A stretch of 64,000 nt of DNA from Dolomedes plantarius (lineage: Eukaryota > Arthropoda > Arachnida > Araneae > Dolomedidae). The stretch's first letter is position 1; each line of letters opens with the position of its first letter. Of this stretch, positions 22,476 to 33,012 are shown in pieces. The DNA lies in NCBI GenBank assembly GCA_907164885.2, contig OU015499.1:159399489-159463488 (forward strand). Reading direction: 5' to 3'. The position numbers and the translations under genes were made by a program. Below the pieces are notes generated by a model. That model was given only the letters and a program-made list of their open reading frames with translations. It ran no database searches and had not been told where the DNA came from.

Positions 22476-24107
22476 GTAAGTAAAGCAGAAAAGCACTTTC
22501 CTACTGTAATCATCTATAATTGTCAGGGAATACCTGAATCCTTCTCTCGTTTGTGTAGGGAGGGGACCACAGACATCCATGTGAAGTAATTGAAGTGGTT
22601 TGTCAGATCTCACTTTATTAATAGGATTGTAAGATACTCTGCGTGATTTTGCTAATTTACAGGACTCGCAGTTTAATTCTGCATTTTTTATATTTGGTAG
22701 ACCTTTGACAGAATTATGTTTACTTGTGTTAAGAATGTATTTACTATTAACGTGACAAAACCTACGGTGCCATAATTCTAAATCATTTGTGTTAAACGTT
22801 ACCAAACTTTCAACTTCTGGTGAAATTGTTTTTTTAGGAAATTTGGGGTAAACGTAATATAGCCCTTCTTTTCTACGTGAAAAGAAACTTTTTCTTCCGT
22901 CTTTTGCGTGTATTATAATTTTGCCCGCTTTCCCGATAAATGATCCTCCCTGTTTTTCTATGAGTGAACAGGATAACAAATTTCGCCTCAGCCGTGGGAA
23001 ATACATGACATTGTTCAAAATGACCTTTTCATTACCAAAATGGGTAAACTGCATTTCCACTGTTCCTATCCCTTCTACTCGACATAAAATATTATCAACA
23101 GCAACCGCCATTGAGGTTTCAGATACCGCCTCAAATGATGTAAACAAATTCTTGTTACAGCAAAAATGGGCACTCGCGGCAGAATCAAAAACCCATGCTC
23201 TTTTTAATTCCTCATTTTCATTGTAGCATGTTTCTATAATATAACTAGATGTTTGGTCTCCTTGCTTCTTCCCCTTTTTATCTCCCTTATTTTTAAGCAT
23301 TCTATTTTTACAATTAGCCATAAAATGACCGGTTTTCCCACATAAAAAACATTTTCTTTTTTGATATTTGCTAAATACATCCTTATCCTTAATATTTTTA
23401 GTTTTTGATGTAGAGCTATGCAGTGCTATTAGTTCGTTGTCCATAATACTTTGTTTAAGCCTAGCTTCTACAGTTATTAGTTCTTGAAGAACCTTTTCTG
23501 GCTTAAATTCTTCGTCGGACCACCTGTATATAGCTTGCACTATACCAGAAAAATTAGGGGGTAGAAACCTTATCAACTGGAAGGAGTAAAACCAGTCAGA
23601 AATTGGTTTACTTGTATCTTTGAGTTGATCCGTTATACCTCTTAATCGAGCAGCGAATAGTCCTATGGATTCTTCCTCCGAAGGTCGACAGCTAAAAAAG
23701 TTATCCATTAATCCAATCGTTCGAGCTCGTGAGTCCGGCCGAAAGTGATTAAGAAGAATTTCCCAAGCCAGCTTGCCATCATCAGTTCCAGATATAAGTG
23801 GTCGAAAACGCTTTTCGACACTCTAGTATATCGTAGTGTACGCTTTCGCCTTTCTAGTAACGTAATCTCGTCTCTCCTTCTGGTCGGCGTCTTTAGCTGG
23901 TTCAACCTCTGTGCCGGAAATTATATTCCATGCGTAACGGTCCATCAGTAGTACTTTCGCATCTTCACACCATGACGAATAGTTGACACCGGTAAGCTGA
24001 TCAATGCTTGATTCTAATGACTGGCCCGCCATCACTGCATTCACTAGTGCCTCTTCGAGTGAAAAACGTACTGATAAAAGTATATTAATAATAAACTTGC
24101 CTGACAC
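22458..24107 (-). pseudogene. Copia gag-protease-integrase polyprotein, truncated, one in-frame stop
   Basis: One frame runs the whole length, interrupted by a single TAG at 23823-23825 (after 94 sense codons of gag). Downstream, 416 codons are open from 23708. They encode a gag domain (LRGITDQLKD, IRFLPPNF), a CCHC knuckle CFLCGKTGHFMANC (C120, C123, H128, C133), and a protease active site WVFDSAASAHFC (D175; DSA rather than DSG). The pre-integrase region (LWHRRFCH, then CESCKLAK) follows, and then the start of the integrase core (HMDVCGPL, DDYSRK). The protein ends in the LTR because of the internal deletion. It could at most have supplied Gag functions, and the stop codon would cut even that. 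Confidence 0.9.
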
Positions 24108-24131
24108 TTGTGTCCATGACTCTTTGCTAAA

Positions 24132-24142
24132 GGCCCATAACC
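24132..24142 (-). promoter_or_regulatory. Copia primer-binding site (initiator-Met tRNA internal region)
   Basis: GGTTATGGGCC lies directly after the 5' LTR. In Drosophila copia the primer is an internal fragment of initiator methionine tRNA, and the primer site is complementary to its anticodon region. This sequence fits that rule rather than the usual tRNA 3' end. Confidence 0.75.
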
Positions 24143-24143
24143 T

Positions 24144-24472
24144 TGATAGTCTCCGCCCCTTAATAAGACAAAGACTTTAGCAGAGTTTCAGTGTAAAAGT
24201 AAGGACACAGGTTTAAAAGCAAAAAGTTAAATTTATTAACATACTAAATTAACTAATCACATATACAACTCGAATACTATCGAGTTGCAAGAATAACTAA
24301 GCAGCCTAGACCAGACTCACACTCGACTGCATGTTGCATTCCTTAAATACAAGTTAGAGTCAGGGTTGCCACTGATAGAAAGGAAAGTAACATAAAAGAA
24401 AAAAACATTCATATGTCATACAAAACTATGACGTCATAAGATAAGATGTGAGATAAGAATGAAAGCTTAACA
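24144..24472 (-). repeat. Copia 5' LTR
   Basis: This 329-bp LTR begins TGTTAAGC and ends GACTATCA in the element's own orientation. It matches 22353-22475 over its terminal 123 bp, apart from a few substitutions. Confidence 0.9.
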
Positions 24473-24715
24473 GTATTTGAACGCAAAAGATGCTAAACAA
24501 TCAAATTTTAAAAAATAATTTATTACAATTACATAATAATCACATTTCATTACATTAAATAATTACATTATTATGCTACTCAATCTAGATATGTGGCCAT
24601 GTTTAACTGGAGAGTTTGATTTTTCGGCGAAATGTTCTTTAAGACATTTTTTTGCTCTCCCTGAAGTCAAATAAAAATATTTAAATGTCTGCCCTTTATT
24701 AAATGTGGATTGAAG

Positions 24716-25000
24716 GCCCAACGTAGCTTAGTGGTAGCGCGTCAGCTATCGGTACTGAAGGAGCACGGATCGAATCCCGAGCGCCCTTAAATACCTTCGT
24801 GTCTAAGCCGGATATTGGAACGTTACGTTCGTAGACCGGAAAGTCATTCTATGAGGTCAAAGAGGGTGGGAGAAGGCACGATCCCCCAGATATCACCCCT
24901 GTGGATGCTCGGTCAAAATTTAGGTGGCACATGGCTAAATTGGCCTGGATTTAATACTATATTACGACAAACTATATTCAACAATCACGTTATAAGAGTA
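24716..25000 (+). repeat. tRNA-derived SINE
   Basis: TAGCTTAGTGGTAGCGCG fits a pol III A box and GGATCGAATCCCGAG a B box, about 45 bp apart, in a tRNA-like head starting GGCCCAACG. A tRNA-unrelated body follows (GCCGGATATTGGAACG through GGCACATGGCTAAATT). The head does not fold with a paired acceptor stem as written, so a functional tRNA gene is unlikely. It lies just outside the end of unit 1. Confidence 0.6.
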
Positions 25001-25272
25001 TAAATAAATATGTTTCTATAAAAAACAATAACCTTTTTTATGTTTACTGACCATTCATCTTTTTTCACTACTGGGACAATTAAAGTAATATTTTATGTCC
25101 AAATAATGAGATCACAAATATCTCTATTAAGTATATGCAAGCTACCTTGAATATGAAGATAGTACGTCTTACCTTGGGGAGTTTTCAAATTAAAGGAGAT
25201 ATCACCAACAGACAATTCATAAACTGAAATATTGTCAGATGAATGAACAGTGGCTTTTACATTCTGCTAATG

Positions 25273-25770
25273 CAGTGTGGTCCAACCTTTAGTTTTCCGA
25301 GGTCCAATCAAACTTTAGTATAGGAATGTGAGGGCCAGAGACATTCGTGAAAGAAAGCGAATTACATATTGTATTCAAAAACTTTTATTAAAATTTGTAT
25401 TAAAAGAAGTTTAAAAACTAGTTTAATATACCACTTCATATTACAGTCGAGAAATCAATGCGATGATTGGCACTGCTTTCCTGATACAAGTTTATCAATG
25501 TCCACTGTAAGTTCAGTAAGAGAAAGGTTCTGTTCACACAGGAGTCCGTTGAGTAGCGTTAAAGTATTGAAATGTATTTAACCAATGACAAACCTCCAAA
25601 CGATTAGCAAAGAAATTTTTAACGCTTATGATTGGTTTATTTTCGACACAACGTCATCTTTCCCTTAACGCAACGCAACGGACTCCTATGTGAACAGGCC
25701 CTAAGTCTCAGGCTCGATTCCAGTGAAGCACTTTCAATTCGATTCCTCGTTTTTAATTTAATTTGTTCAT
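25273..25770 (-). mobile_element. hAT-1 terminal fragment (first copy)
   Basis: The end CAGTGTGGTCCAACCTTTAG and the following about 490 bp repeat the hAT-1 end at 26130-26450, apart from a MITE inserted at 25526. No coding sequence follows here. It is preceded by TGCTAATG, close to the flank of the second copy. Confidence 0.65.
25526..25701. mobile_element. 176-bp MITE in hAT-1 fragment
   Basis: The left arm GGTTCTGTTCACACAGGAGT is complemented at the right by ACTCCTATGTGAACAGGCCC, and the inverted similarity runs inward through the GTTAA and TTAAC ends. The second hAT-1 copy shows the uninterrupted site at about 26375-26385. The TIR style (GGGCCTGTTCACA) suggests a PIF/Harbinger or hAT MITE; the target duplication is too short or mutated to decide. 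Confidence 0.7.
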
Positions 25771-26129
25771 TAAAATTAATTTGTTCATTAAAAGGTAGAG
25801 AAACATAAAAGTAAAAAAACACAGAAAATATTTTAATTAATTTTAGTTTTTTTTTCAAATTCTATATTTATTTTTTTAATAATTTTTACTTTTTATTTAT
25901 TTATTTGCTTTTAATGAATATTTTATCTATATTTTATTTGCTTCGATTCAATAAAAAGATGTCCACACATAGAAAAGAAGAAAGAAAAAGTGTCTTTATG
26001 AGCAGGTGTCTTTGACAAAGTGTCTTTAAGAAGCAGGTGTCCTAATGAGTGAAAAACCGACAGAAAAACGCGAGAGAGAAGGGAGGAATGGTCCGGCGGA
26101 TTTGACGATTAGGACCTAATCGTCTAATG

Positions 26130-27185
26130 CAGTGTGGTCCAATCTTTAGTCACCCGAGGGCCAATCAAACTTTAGTATAGGAATGTGAGCGCCAGAGACA
26201 TTCCAGAAAGAAAGCGAATTACAAATTGTATTCAAAAACTTTTATTAAAATTTGTATTAAAAGAAGTTTAATAAAGTAGTTTAATATAACACATCATTTT
26301 ACTGTCGATAAATCAATGCGATGTTTGGCACTGCTTTCCTGATAAAAGTTTATCGATTTCCACTGTAAGTTCAGTAAGACAAAGTCTCAGGCTCGATTCC
26401 AGTGAAGCACTTTCAATTCGATTTCTCGTTTTTTAATTTAATTTGTTCGAGTGCAAAAAAAGAACTTTCGTACTCGTATGTACTGCCAAACAGCAATAAC
26501 ATTTGCAGAGGGAATTTAAGCAGTTTAGGAAAACGTTCTTTAGAAATCAGTTTAAAGAATTTTTCAGGAAATCACACTTTTTTGTCTGGTAGAATGGGTC
26601 TGCCTGAAGATCACTAATTCCCATTTGAAGGTCGCAGGGCACCTCACTCACTTCAATATCCATGGGGTTGTTGAACAGTGCAAGTTTTGGTTTTAGGGAG
26701 TTAAAATCCTGGAATCTGTCCTTGAACTCTTTCTTGGTATCTATTATTATTTCATGAAACATGCTAAATATTGTGTCACCTTTTTTTCTTCTTTCAACTG
26801 CTGACAAGATAGGAAGTGTGCCGTATTATTTGCCTTCAGTGCAATTTGCATTACATCAATATTTTTTGCGGAAGCCCTCAATATGTCCATAAAGCTGGGA
26901 GATATTTTCTTTTCTACCTTGTAATTTCGGGTTTAATTCATTTAGATGCGATGTTAAATCTGTCAGAAAAGTAAGATTATTTACAAATTGGATTTCTTCC
27001 AGTTTTTCTTGATACTCATGCCCAACGTTTTCATTTCTGAGAAAAGCAAGAATTTCATTCCTCAACCCAAAAAACTGTTGCAGGAATTTCCAGCACTTAG
27101 CCAGCGCCCTTCACAGTACAATGAAATGTCACCATACTCAGCTTCCAAATTATACAGGAATGCAATAAATGCTCTGTGTCTATGT
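26130..27185 (-). mobile_element. hAT-1 left part, truncated at 27185
   Basis: The terminus CAGTGTGGTCCA starts at 26130, preceded by GTCTAATG (26122-26129). Transposase coding remnants follow on the minus strand up to the junction with hAT-2 sequence near 27185. The opposite terminus with an identical 8-bp flank is at 48230. Confidence 0.7.
26547..27065 (-). pseudogene. hAT transposase remnant (GTF2IRD2/SCAND3-like group)
   Basis: The minus-strand pieces NLTFLTDLTSHLNELNPKLQ, ISQLYGHIEGFRKKY and FKDRFQDFNSLKPKLALFNN, then EVPCDLQMGISDLQ, match the order of the central-to-C-terminal part of ZBED/GTF2IRD2-like hAT transposases. Stops interrupt between the two open pieces (26547-26807 and 26856-27065). 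The N-terminal zinc finger and the dimerisation tail are absent. Only the left terminus (26130) adjoins it; the other is 22 kb away. Confidence 0.65.
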
Positions 27186-27296
27186 TTTTTTCATACCGAC
27201 TAAAAATAAAACTCACTTCTACCCTCTTGCCCAAGCGATGATGGTCTTCGCAGATACCTTTCATTATGCTTTACTTTGTGTCGTGTGCAGATATTT

Positions 27297-28820
27297 TTAC
27301 AAAATTATTGTCCTTGATTTTCTTTCAGAGAAAGAGTTGATCGCTTCATCATAATTTATTGTATTAGCCTCTTGACTTTCTATACACAGTATTGCGAGAT
27401 TTTTCAATCTGTCTTGAGTCATTGTTGATCTGATACAGTTTTGATTATCTTCAGTTTGCAAAAACTCCTCTCCCAGCTTGCTGATGTAGTTGGGAGAGTT
27501 AAATAAACTCTCAAGGCTATGCACACATTTGGGAAAGCATCAGTCAAATCTCTTTCTTGGATAAAGTTTAGAAGATCAAGATGATTTATTTCTTCAAAAT
27601 GAACTGTTGAATTCTGTAACCGGTCACGAAGAACTAGGATTTCAGTAGAGAACTCATCTTCTCTTATATCTTCAAGATATTCACTAGCTAAGTTTGCAGC
27701 ACGAGTTTTCAACTGCTTGTCATTGAAGCTTTTCAAATTTTTACAATTTAGAGAAAGAAATATTGTTGAGTGCACTTATACTCTGCATTCTATCTTTCAA
27801 CTGAATCAGTATCACATCGATTACTTCCTTCATACTACGGTAAAAACTTTCTTCTACAGAGAAACTTCTTCCTTCATCTTGCGCCATCTCTCCAGGCATT
27901 ATTTTCCTTTTTGGAATTCTGCAACTTTCCATAGTTGGCCTCATTTCAATTTTTTGCGCTATTTCTTTAGCAGTCTTTATCCATCCGTTTATTTCATTTC
28001 TCTGTCTTTCCATGGTTTTGGTTAGACCTTCCAATATTTGTATTGTTTTTGAGAACATTATGTTATGTTTATGCATTTCCTTATTAACTTTGTTAATTTC
28101 TTAAGATATTTTTCCGAACAACCAAATACGAAAAAAGTCGGAAATCTTACAAAGTACGAATGAGACTGGAGGCATCAGATTTTGTCTCTGGTGTATAGTG
28201 TTCTTCGTTCAACTCAGTGAGAGCGCTGATTACAGTGAAGACTTGAAAGTCTTTTACAAGAGCATGTACTGCTTCGGACCATCGAGTATCACTGGTTCCT
28301 TTTAAATTCGTTTTTGTGTGTTTCTTTCATGACTTCCCACCGTTGTGTTGATGAATCAAAATAGGTGTATAATCTCTGGATTATTTCAAATACGTCCGTT
28401 GTTTCAGGAGATGTTGATGCTGTATGTAGTCCCACCAGATTCAAGAAGTGGGCTGTGCACGGGACAAAAGTTGCTAATGGGTTGATATCCAAGAGCCTAG
28501 CTAGAACTCCTATATAAACACTATACATGTTCGATCCATTATCATACGTTTGGGTTCAAAAATTTCCTATTTCTAACCCATGTTCCTCCAACTTATGAAA
28601 CATTGTATCTGCCAAGTACTCCCCGGATTTTCAAATAAATGCTATAAAGACAATGAAGCTTTCTCCGATATCAAATTGTCCATTTTCATACTTTGTAACA
28701 CATCGGATTTGTTGGCTCATTTGTTCTGTGAGTGATTTATAAGGTGTGCAATCAAACAATTCTGCGTAGTACTTTGCGTGATATATGTCATACAGTATCT
28801 TGCGTGATATATGTCATACA
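27297..28820 (-). pseudogene. hAT-2 (ZMYM1-like) transposase, unit 2 copy, truncated
   Basis: Reading the minus strand, FVPCTAHFLNLVGLHTAS and STQRWEVMKE (28289-28528) precede a coiled region (27741-28076) and the C-terminal dimerisation domain LTLPTTSASWERSFCKLKII, then LAILCIE (27297-27650). This is the order in ZMYM1-like hAT transposases. A frameshift at about 27760 is shared with unit 3 (about 52920). A second one in the dimerisation domain (about 27440) is private. The N-terminus is lost at about 28780, where a 21-bp stretch (TGCGTGATATATGTCATACAG) is directly repeated at the junction with the BEL-like gag. Inactive. Confidence 0.75.
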
Positions 28821-29220
28821 GAACCCGTTAAAAAATCGGATGATCTAAAACCTTTAAGAAATTTGTATGATGATTCAGAAATCCAAATCAGAAGTTTAGA
28901 AAGTCTTACGGTTACCACAGACTCATATGGCTGTTTATTCCATCCCCTTCTACTTAAACCTTACAATACCAAATGGTTTAGTTCTAGAATTTAAGCATAG
29001 AATGGATTCAGAAAGTGAAACTGACGCCCGACCAGTGTTCGATGAGCGTAGATGAAAAAAAAAGAATTCATTACGTAAAGCAGGCAGATGTTTCAAATGC
29101 TTAGCGAAGTACCATATTACTACAAAGGGTGAAAATAAAATAAAATGTAAAAATTGCAATCGGGATAATCATAGCCGTTCGGAATCGGCGTTAAGCTGTA
29201 GGTCTCGGACGAATTAGTCC
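28821..29220 (+). pseudogene. BEL/Pao-like gag fragment, unit 2
   Basis: The plus strand encodes DDLKPLRNLYDDSEIQIRSL followed by ESLTVTTDSYGCLFHPLL, the style of the DUF1759-type gag of BEL/Pao retrotransposons. After a frameshift, a cysteine-rich zinc-knuckle-like stretch follows (RCFKCLAKYHITTKG, then CKNCNRDNHS). Stops and shifts occur at about 28970 and 29055. The unit 3 homologue is at 54540-54930. No protease or reverse transcriptase is recognised downstream, although 29500-29620 has a Ser/Thr-rich frame that could be linker. Confidence 0.5.
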
Positions 29221-30115
29221 CCGTGTAGCAAAAATTGACCATGGCGCTCCAAACCAACATGTCTTAACACGTGGGTCATTTCAGAAGTAATGCACCAACG
29301 ATTGGTTAGTTTATTTGTTACTTTGATTAGTTTTTTTATACCTACTTGATTTCTGACAATTTCTCTGGACAGTGCTTCTATATACTCCACCTGCATCTCA
29401 AAACAGAGTCCTAACATCTAGGAAATTATTCATTCCTTGCTGCATGCTACTTTTGTACAGTCCTCTAATAACTCGGGTAACGGCTGAGGTAAGCTCTTCT
29501 AAGGTGGAAAAACGTTGACTGCAAATGTTTCAACACTAGTGCAATGTCCAGGAGTTTCTGTTTCTGCACAGATGTCTAGCAGTGAGGAACCCACCGAGCA
29601 CAAACAGTCAACTTTATATGTGATCTTTGATCTTCTACACTCACATTACCCGAGACATCTGCAAAATCCTTTTTAAAAAATTGTCACTTCAAAACAAAAC
29701 ACGCGAGAAAACTTTCAGACGCATAAATATTCCTCTTGTCCTCAACAGCAAATGGCGAAATTTCTTTTATTGTATCATACTGGAAGAAATGGCGCCGTCT
29801 TGTGCATTACTTTTGAAAAGACCCTCTTATCTTGCAAGATCCAGTAGAGTCCATTATTCAAGAGACGAGACTTGGTGCAACTTATGAACATTTGTCAAGA
29901 GATGAGTTCCAAATTAAAATTATACATTTAGTACATAAAAATGTGAGACGATATCTAATATAAAAGCATAATTAGATGCTCTTTGCGTCAAATACTATTT
30001 TGGCTGCACATTACGGAAAAACCCGTCTAATAAAAGCTAAATTACTTTAAAATAATTAAAAGAGAGCCAAAAACGAAAATTAATTCAATCTCGATATGAA
30101 GCTATGAAATATTTA

Positions 30116-30201
<86 letters not shown>

Positions 30202-30640
30202 ATATACAGAACACAACAGATGTACACAAAAGCAGTTAAATCTTAAAAACTTAAATTTCACATTAGGCAAAAACAAAAACCAGAAGTATTGCATAAATGA
30301 CAATTCAAGACATCCGTTCCGGCAGTGTAAACAAGCATGACAAGTTTTTTACTCCAATCACTTCGGTAGAACAAGTATCCCATCAAGGATCATGGGTCGA
30401 TACTGATAGCGCATCGATGTATTTAAAAATATTTACAAAACAGGAGTACTGTCATAAAACACTAAATTTCAAAATATAATTACGTGCGATATCGCTTTTA
30501 AATAAACACCGTCAAACCTGAGTTTGAATTTGATGTTGAAGGATATTCTCCCCACGGTGGGACAAAAAATTATGCTTCATACGAAAGTAGAAAGTGGGTT
30601 ACATACCTAAAAGGGTAGTGTGATACGTTTTTAAAGGACA
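29221..30640. other. Unclassified DNA shared with unit 3
   Basis: The sequence matches 54940-56035 and 56812-57030 of unit 3. No gene is supported. A long TA microsatellite (30117-30198) lies inside it; unit 3 has only a short TA/TTTA tract at the same place. Confidence 0.5.
30117..30198. repeat. (TA)n microsatellite
   Basis: About 40 uninterrupted TA repeats, giving spurious IYIYIY frames on both strands. Confidence 0.95.
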
Positions 30641-30689
30641 CTGGAAAGAAATCTTTTCTCTCACATAGTGAGGACGAAAGATTTCTCTT

Positions 30690-30904
30690 CTGTGTGGGTA
30701 CGATTATTCTTTTTTACATGATCGAGTTCAGAAAACCTTTTCTTACATTTAGTGCACAGTCTTTCCTCGAGGGACAAAGAGATGCGTTTTAAACTTCCCC
30801 TGGAAAGAAAATCTTTTGTCACATGTACTGCATATGAAAGGTTTATCTCCTACGTGGGTGCGGAGATGTGTATTTTTAAACAACCTTTCCCATAAAACCT
30901 TATC
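30690..30904 (-). pseudogene. Vestigial zinc fingers downstream of the stop
   Basis: After the TGA the same frame still encodes THLRTHVGDKPFICSTCDKR and FSFQGKFKTHL before further stops near 30755. This is one complete finger and the remains of another, no longer translated unless read through. A similar but more decayed tail lies at 57060-57369. Confidence 0.75.
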
Positions 30905-32150
30905 TCATAGAGTACAGGCGAAAGATTTCTCTCCTGTGTGGGTACGGAGATGTGTTCTTAGATGAGCCTGTCGAGAAAATCTTTTCTCACATAAAGTACA
31001 GGCGAAAGGTTTCTCTCCTGTGTGGATGTAGAGATGTTTATCCAAATGACTGCGCTGAGAAAATGCTTTCTCACATAAAGTGCAGGCGAAAGGTTTCTCT
31101 CCTGTGTGGGTACGGAGATGTGTTCTTAAATGAGCCTGTCGAGAAAATCTTTTCTCACATAAAGTACAGGCGAAAGATTTTTCTCCTGTGTGGATGTAGA
31201 GATGTTTATCCAAATTACAGCGCTGAGAAAACGCTTTCTCACATAAAGTGCAGGCGAAAGGTTTCTCTCCTGTGTGGATGCGGAGATGTCTTCTCCAATA
31301 ACCCTGTTGAGAAAAACTTTTACCACACACCGTGCAGGCGAAAGGTTTTTCCCCTGTGTGGGTGCGCAGATGTGTTTTTAACACACCCTGCCGAGAAAAC
31401 CTTTTCTCACATACAGTACAGGCGAAAGGCCTCTCTCCTGTGTGGGTGCGGAGGTGCGTTTCTAAAGGACCCTGTTGAGAAAATCTTTTCTCACATACCG
31501 TGCAGACGAAAGGTTTCTCTCCTGTGTGGATGCGGAGATGTGTTCTTAAATGACTCTGTTGAGAAAATCTTTTCCCACATACCGTGCAGGCGAAAGGTTT
31601 CTCTCCTGTGTGGGTGCGGAGATGTGTTTCTAAACGATTCTGTTTAGAAAATCTTTTCTCACATACCGTGCAGGCGAAAGGTTCATCTCCATTGTGGGTG
31701 AGAAGATGTCTTACTAAATCACCCTGTACATCAAATCTTCTCTCACATACAGTGCATGCGAAAAGGTTCTCTCCTGTAATGGTACAGGAAGTATTATCAG
31801 CAATGTGGTAGGAATGATGCGTATTTAAGGAGGCCGACTGTGAAAATCTTCCGTCAGGTAAATTACATTCAAAAATTTCCTCGGTGCTAGAAAGAATCTG
31901 TGCACTGCAACTTTTTATATTTAGACTAATTCTACATGTCTTACTTGGAGACAAATCATCTTTTGGCTTGCATGAATGACTTTCGTTGGAAGGCTCTTTT
32001 AGACTGGAAATGAACGACATTTCCTTTTCTGGCATGCCGACGATTCTGTACACGATGATGAGAAAACTAACTGCTAGCAATAAGTTCAACTTCAAAACTT
32101 TGGACACCTTAAATATTCTAGTATCATATCGCACAATCTTTACCGAGCAC
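30905..32150 (-). CDS. C2H2 zinc-finger protein, unit 2 copy (10 complete fingers)
   Basis: The minus-strand exon starts after a CTTTACAG acceptor (32151) and stops at 30905. The likely start is the Met at 32033-32035 (MPEKEMSF), giving about 376 residues. An N-terminal Ser-rich part and a decayed finger (FECNLPDGRF, second Cys replaced) precede ten C2H2 fingers joined by TGEKP linkers; helices include KQNRLETH, QQSHLRTH, RQGVLKTH, QRCNLDKH and RQAHLRTH. Fingers 7-8 and 9-10 are near-duplicates. The stop falls where the second Cys of finger 11 should be (FACTL, then TGA), and two more fingers follow in the same frame to about 30760, so the array has been shortened. Upstream of the start Met, a one-base deletion relative to units 1 and 3 breaks the shared frame. 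Expected role: nuclear DNA-binding regulator, target unknown. Confidence 0.8.
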
Positions 32151-32177
32151 CTGTAAAGACAGGAGAAAGAAAAGGAA

Positions 32178-32178
<1 letters not shown>

Positions 32179-32246
<68 letters not shown>
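32179..32246. repeat. (TA)n microsatellite
   Basis: Long TA run just upstream of the zinc-finger exon. Confidence 0.95.
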
Positions 32247-32249
<3 letters not shown>

Positions 32250-32251
32250 AT

Positions 32252-32620
32252 TTTGCACGCCAATGTTCCATAAATGGAACATCAAAGTTCGGAGAAAAAT
32301 ACTATTCGTATTGCTCTGAAAAATTATTAAGTCGATTTATAAGAACGAAAGTACGGATTGATTTTTTGGCATCGAGGTTACGTTAATAAAATAAATAGTG
32401 TCTATGGTGAAACTGTAATTTCAGCTTTTTTCTAATTTTCTAATTAACGAAGTTCAAAAATTCATATAAATTTCAAAATTTATCAAATGTTTTTATAAAT
32501 GTGAGTAATTAAAAACGATCATTTTGTTGGTAGAACATAAGTTATGACAAAAAGGATTAAATTTTGTTACAATTAGGCAAGAAATATGCTTGTTCCAGAA
32601 ATAGAACATTGGCGTGCAAA
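32252..32620. mobile_element. MITE with piggyBac-like TIRs, unit 2
   Basis: The left end TTTGCACGCCAATGTTCCAT and the right end ATAGAACATTGGCGTGCAAA form inverted repeats of nearly 30 bp around about 310 bp without coding capacity. The right TIR is at the same time the left TIR of the piggyBac-like element. Copies occupy 3088-6013 (interrupted by the LINE) and 59268-59622. Confidence 0.6.
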
Positions 32621-33012
32621 GGTTAGTTTTTTTAACATGATAAAGTTTTATTGATTACAGTGCATAGAAATACTGATAATTTTTTTTCGATTTATCGAGA
32701 TGTTTTAGTAAGCGTCGATGAAAGATGTTTATGACATTGATCTACTTTCGATTCCCCTGCTCCTCCTGTTTCATAAACCAAGTTTTATAAACACACGTTC
32801 TTCGACGGATCTAAAGTTAATTACTCATAGCTGCCCCTGAAATCGTGCTTGTTGATAGACATCGTTTATGACTCAACTGGAGTCACATATATTGGAAATT
32901 AACGTTATACGGAGTTCTTATTCATTTCCTTTGCTCAACGAATTTCTTCCGCTACGAACGATACGTCACACTGATTAGATTCAAAACCATTTCGGACTGT
33001 TGAAGAGGCACT

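Larger units (their letters stand above)
22353..24472 (-). mobile_element. Copia LTR retrotransposon, internally deleted, 5-bp TSD
   Basis: The element begins TG and ends CA and is flanked by the direct repeat GTATT (22348-22352 and 24473-24477). Unit 2 shows the uninterrupted site at 46137-46141. Read on the minus strand the order is: 5' LTR (24144-24472), primer-binding site, gag, zinc knuckle, protease and integrase N-terminus. The sequence then jumps directly into the last about 123 bp of the 3' LTR. The rest of integrase, reverse transcriptase, RNase H and most of the 3' LTR are missing. Confidence 0.9.
1..24665. repeat. Segmental duplication unit 1 (left part outside window)
   Basis: This segment aligns by eye with 30600-46326 in the same order and orientation: zinc-finger gene, TA tract, piggyBac-like region, then a long AT-rich block with hAT-3, Merlin and unexplained ORFs. 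Matching landmarks are the zinc-finger splice acceptor (619 and 32150), the piggyBac left TIR (5986 and 32592), the Merlin start (19223 and 43089) and the last shared bases (24665 and 46326). Private insertions here are 672-1997, about 2011-3080, 3172-5743, part of 8968-11985, 14766-15250 and 22353-24477. Confidence 0.85.

Noticed and set aside
23160..23200. Mutated copia protease because of DSA instead of DSG
   Set aside because: DSA variants at this place are common in arthropod copia proteases as far as I know, so it is noted but not counted as a lesion.
24716..24790. Candidate tRNA gene
   Set aside because: A and B box matches are present but no paired acceptor stem is evident, and a SINE-like body follows.
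32177..32386. ORFs encoding IYIYIY runs (also 30085-30340 and 50426-50810)
   Set aside because: They are produced by TA microsatellites read in any frame. The first 76 codons of the longest unit 2 zinc-finger frame are of this kind or upstream of the splice acceptor and are not counted as protein.
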